Positions 5,629 to 6,738 of a stretch of DNA of 6,738 nucleotides are shown piece by piece. Made by a program: the position numbers and the translations under genes. The DNA is from Bifidobacterium breve (GTDB lineage Bacteria; Actinomycetota; Acidimicrobiia; Acidimicrobiales; Ilumatobacteraceae). The notes below the pieces were generated by a model. It was not told where the DNA came from. It saw only the letters and a program-made list of their open reading frames with translations, and ran no database searches. Location: the NCBI GenBank assembly GCA_943325435.2, contig CALPPK020000065.1:1-6738 (forward strand), written 5' to 3'. Position 1 is the first letter of the stretch. Every line of letters starts with the position of its first letter.

Positions 5629-6671
5629 CCGCGAGATGCGTTCAAGGTCACTGGTTGGCCAGCAGCAAGCTGTCCACATGCGGCCGCAATTTCAGTGCCG
5701 CGGTTTTGTCGCGTTGTTGCGTTGACGCCAAGGTCACGCAATAGTCGCTGAAACGCTGCAACTCGTCCTGGCGAACTTCCAACCGTTGGCCAACCTGGTG
5801 TGGGGTTCAGCGGAATCAGGTTGACGTGTGCTGCTGGAGTGAGTTGTAAGCACAATTCAGCTAATTCGCGCGCATCACGATCTGTGTCGTTAACAGCGTC
5901 AATAAGTGCCCATTCAAATGTGATGCGGCGACCCTTTGTGAACAGGTATTCGCGACATGTCTCCATCAACATTTTGAGCGGATAGCGCTCATTGATCGGA
6001 ACTAGTTCGGTACGCAGTTGGTCGCGAGCTGCATGCAGTGACACAGCAAGGTTCACTGGCAAAGGGCGTTGAGTTAATGCCTTGATGCCCGGCACAATGC
6101 CAACAGTTGAGATCGTGAGATGACGAGCAGAAATACCGATGTCGCCATGGATTCTCTCAACAGCTGCCCATACATTTGGTTCGTTGGCTAGGGGTTCGCC
6201 CATGCCCATGAACACAATGTTGTCGATGCGGCGATTTTTGGTCGCTGCTTCGCGAGCGCTCCGGACAACTTGCTCGACGATTTCGCCAGGGGACAGTTGG
6301 CGGTTAAAACCTGCTTGGCCCGTCGCGCAAAACCCACACGCCATTGCACAACCAGCTTGAGTACTGACGCATACTGTTGCGCGTTCGTCGTAGTACATAA
6401 GAACAGTTTCGATGGGGTGGTTGCCTTCAAGAAGGTGCCACAAAAACTTCACGGTGTCACCGTTTTCTGAAGTCTCACGACGAATCTCGATGAGTCCTTC
6501 TGGTAACTGTGCATCTAGTTTGGCGCGCAACGCTGCTGGCAGAGTTTGAATATCAGATGGCTTCTTGAAGTGTGTGTACATGCCAGACCACAGTTGGTCG
6601 AGGCGATAAGACGCTTCGCCTTCAAGAATTGCTGCGATTTCTTCGCGAGTGGGGTCGTAGAGAGTTGTCAT
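5616..6671 (-). CDS. rlmN: Dual-specificity RNA methyltransferase RlmN
   Basis: Radical-SAM enzyme that methylates C2 of adenosine 2503 in 23S rRNA and of A37 in a subset of tRNAs, supporting translational accuracy; cytosolic. The 351 residues are family-typical. Seen: N-terminal RNA-binding accessory region (about 1-85), the lead-in TVCVSTQAGC (99-108), iron-sulfur cluster cysteines C108, C112 and C115 in CAMACGFC, SAM-contacting MGMGEP (155-160), VSLHA (210-214), PLNPTP near 287-292, and RGTEIAAACGQL (324-335), whose C332 matches the methyl-carrying Cys355 of E. coli RlmN; C101 matches Cys118. A T-x-R-x-N-R-G-T-E stretch before the cysteine is also typical. ATG 6671 gives the normal N-terminus; there is no Shine-Dalgarno sequence, but the upstream gene ends 3 bp away, so coupling is likely. 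It is distinguished from the resistance enzyme Cfr by its full RlmN-like motifs and housekeeping context. Confidence 0.96.
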   Translation of the reverse strand: MTTLYDPTREEIAAILEGEASYRLDQLWSGMYTHFKKPSDIQTLPAALRAKLDAQLPEGLIEIRRETSENGDTVKFLWHLLEGNHPIETVLMYYDERATVCVSTQAGCAMACGFCATGQAGFNRQLSPGEIVEQVVRSAREAATKNRRIDNIVFMGMGEPLANEPNVWAAVERIHGDIGISARHLTISTVGIVPGIKALTQRPLPVNLAVSLHAARDQLRTELVPINERYPLKMLMETCREYLFTKGRRITFEWALIDAVNDTDRDARELAELCLQLTPAAHVNLIPLNPTPGWPTVGSSPGRVAAFQRLLRDLGVNATTRQNRGTEIAAACGQLAAGQPVTLNASRGQSK

Positions 6672-6674
6672 TGT

Positions 6675-6737
6675 TTACTTTGCTGCCACGTCGCCGACAA
6701 AGGCGAGTTCGCGGTGATGAGGGGTGAATCCGAGCGA
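6675..6737 (-). CDS. C-terminal end of an unidentified gene upstream of rlmN
   Basis: On the - strand a frame is open from the window edge to a TAA at 6677-6675, giving 20 residues that end in FVGDVAAK. Codon choice resembles the neighbouring genes (C- or G-ending third positions in most codons), and the stop lies 3 bp before the rlmN ATG, as expected for a tight operon. The piece is too short to assign; in many Actinobacteria cdsA precedes rlmN, but this tail does not look like the CdsA C-terminus to me. Confidence 0.5.
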   Translation of the reverse strand, partial: SLGFTPHHRELAFVGDVAAK

Positions 6738-6738
6738 A

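Noticed and set aside
5650..5661. CTGG-TTGG-CCAG hairpin inside the rlmN 3' end
   Set aside because: Only a 4-bp stem without a T-run; expected by chance.
5616..6671. Cfr-type antibiotic-resistance methyltransferase
   Set aside because: The length, the motifs and a housekeeping-style operon context match RlmN; nothing points to a mobile element.

Overview
This window looks like ordinary chromosome from an actinobacterium of moderate GC content, estimated by eye at about 50%. Two features point there: a DUF3499-type protein (2637-3080), a family I know only from Actinobacteria, and a membrane-anchored J-domain protein whose outer half resembles actinobacterial septum-formation domains. Shine-Dalgarno sequences are scarce and genes are packed tightly. 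A freshwater or marine Acidimicrobiia lineage (Ilumatobacter-like) is my best guess; this is inference, not demonstrated. I see no mobile element, CRISPR array, tRNA or rRNA.

Left part, + strand (2-3511). The window opens inside an ABC transporter permease of the polyamine (PotC-like) type. A D-2-hydroxyacid dehydrogenase follows 17 bp later, and its last 11 bp overlap the start of the J-domain membrane protein. After a 73-bp gap, which holds a possible promoter, come the DUF3499 zinc-ribbon-like protein and, 5 bp further on, a small SRPBCC/START-fold protein.

Middle (3499-5628). A solitary ABC ATPase on the - strand converges on the SRPBCC gene with a 13-bp overlap at the 3' ends. Divergent from it, with a very short intergenic region, is a two-gene + strand unit: an APH-fold phosphotransferase related to the kinase part of ACAD10/ACAD11, coupled by an ATGA overlap to a DUF6285 protein. 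This pair is the most interesting functional unit, because the animal homologue has been linked to phosphorylation of 4-hydroxyacyl-CoA.

Right part, - strand (5616-6738). rlmN, for the 23S rRNA A2503 / tRNA A37 methyltransferase, converges on the DUF6285 gene, again with a 13-bp overlap. It is preceded by the last 20 codons of an unidentified gene ending 3 bp upstream of the rlmN start.

Nothing here makes up an obvious new multi-gene defence or mobile system. The points worth following are: a two-helix insertion in the permease that seems to repeat a short aromatic motif, the kinase/DUF6285 pair, the J-domain/membrane/outer-domain architecture, the DUF3499 protein, the ABC ATPase lacking its Q-loop glutamine, and the tight divergent start region.
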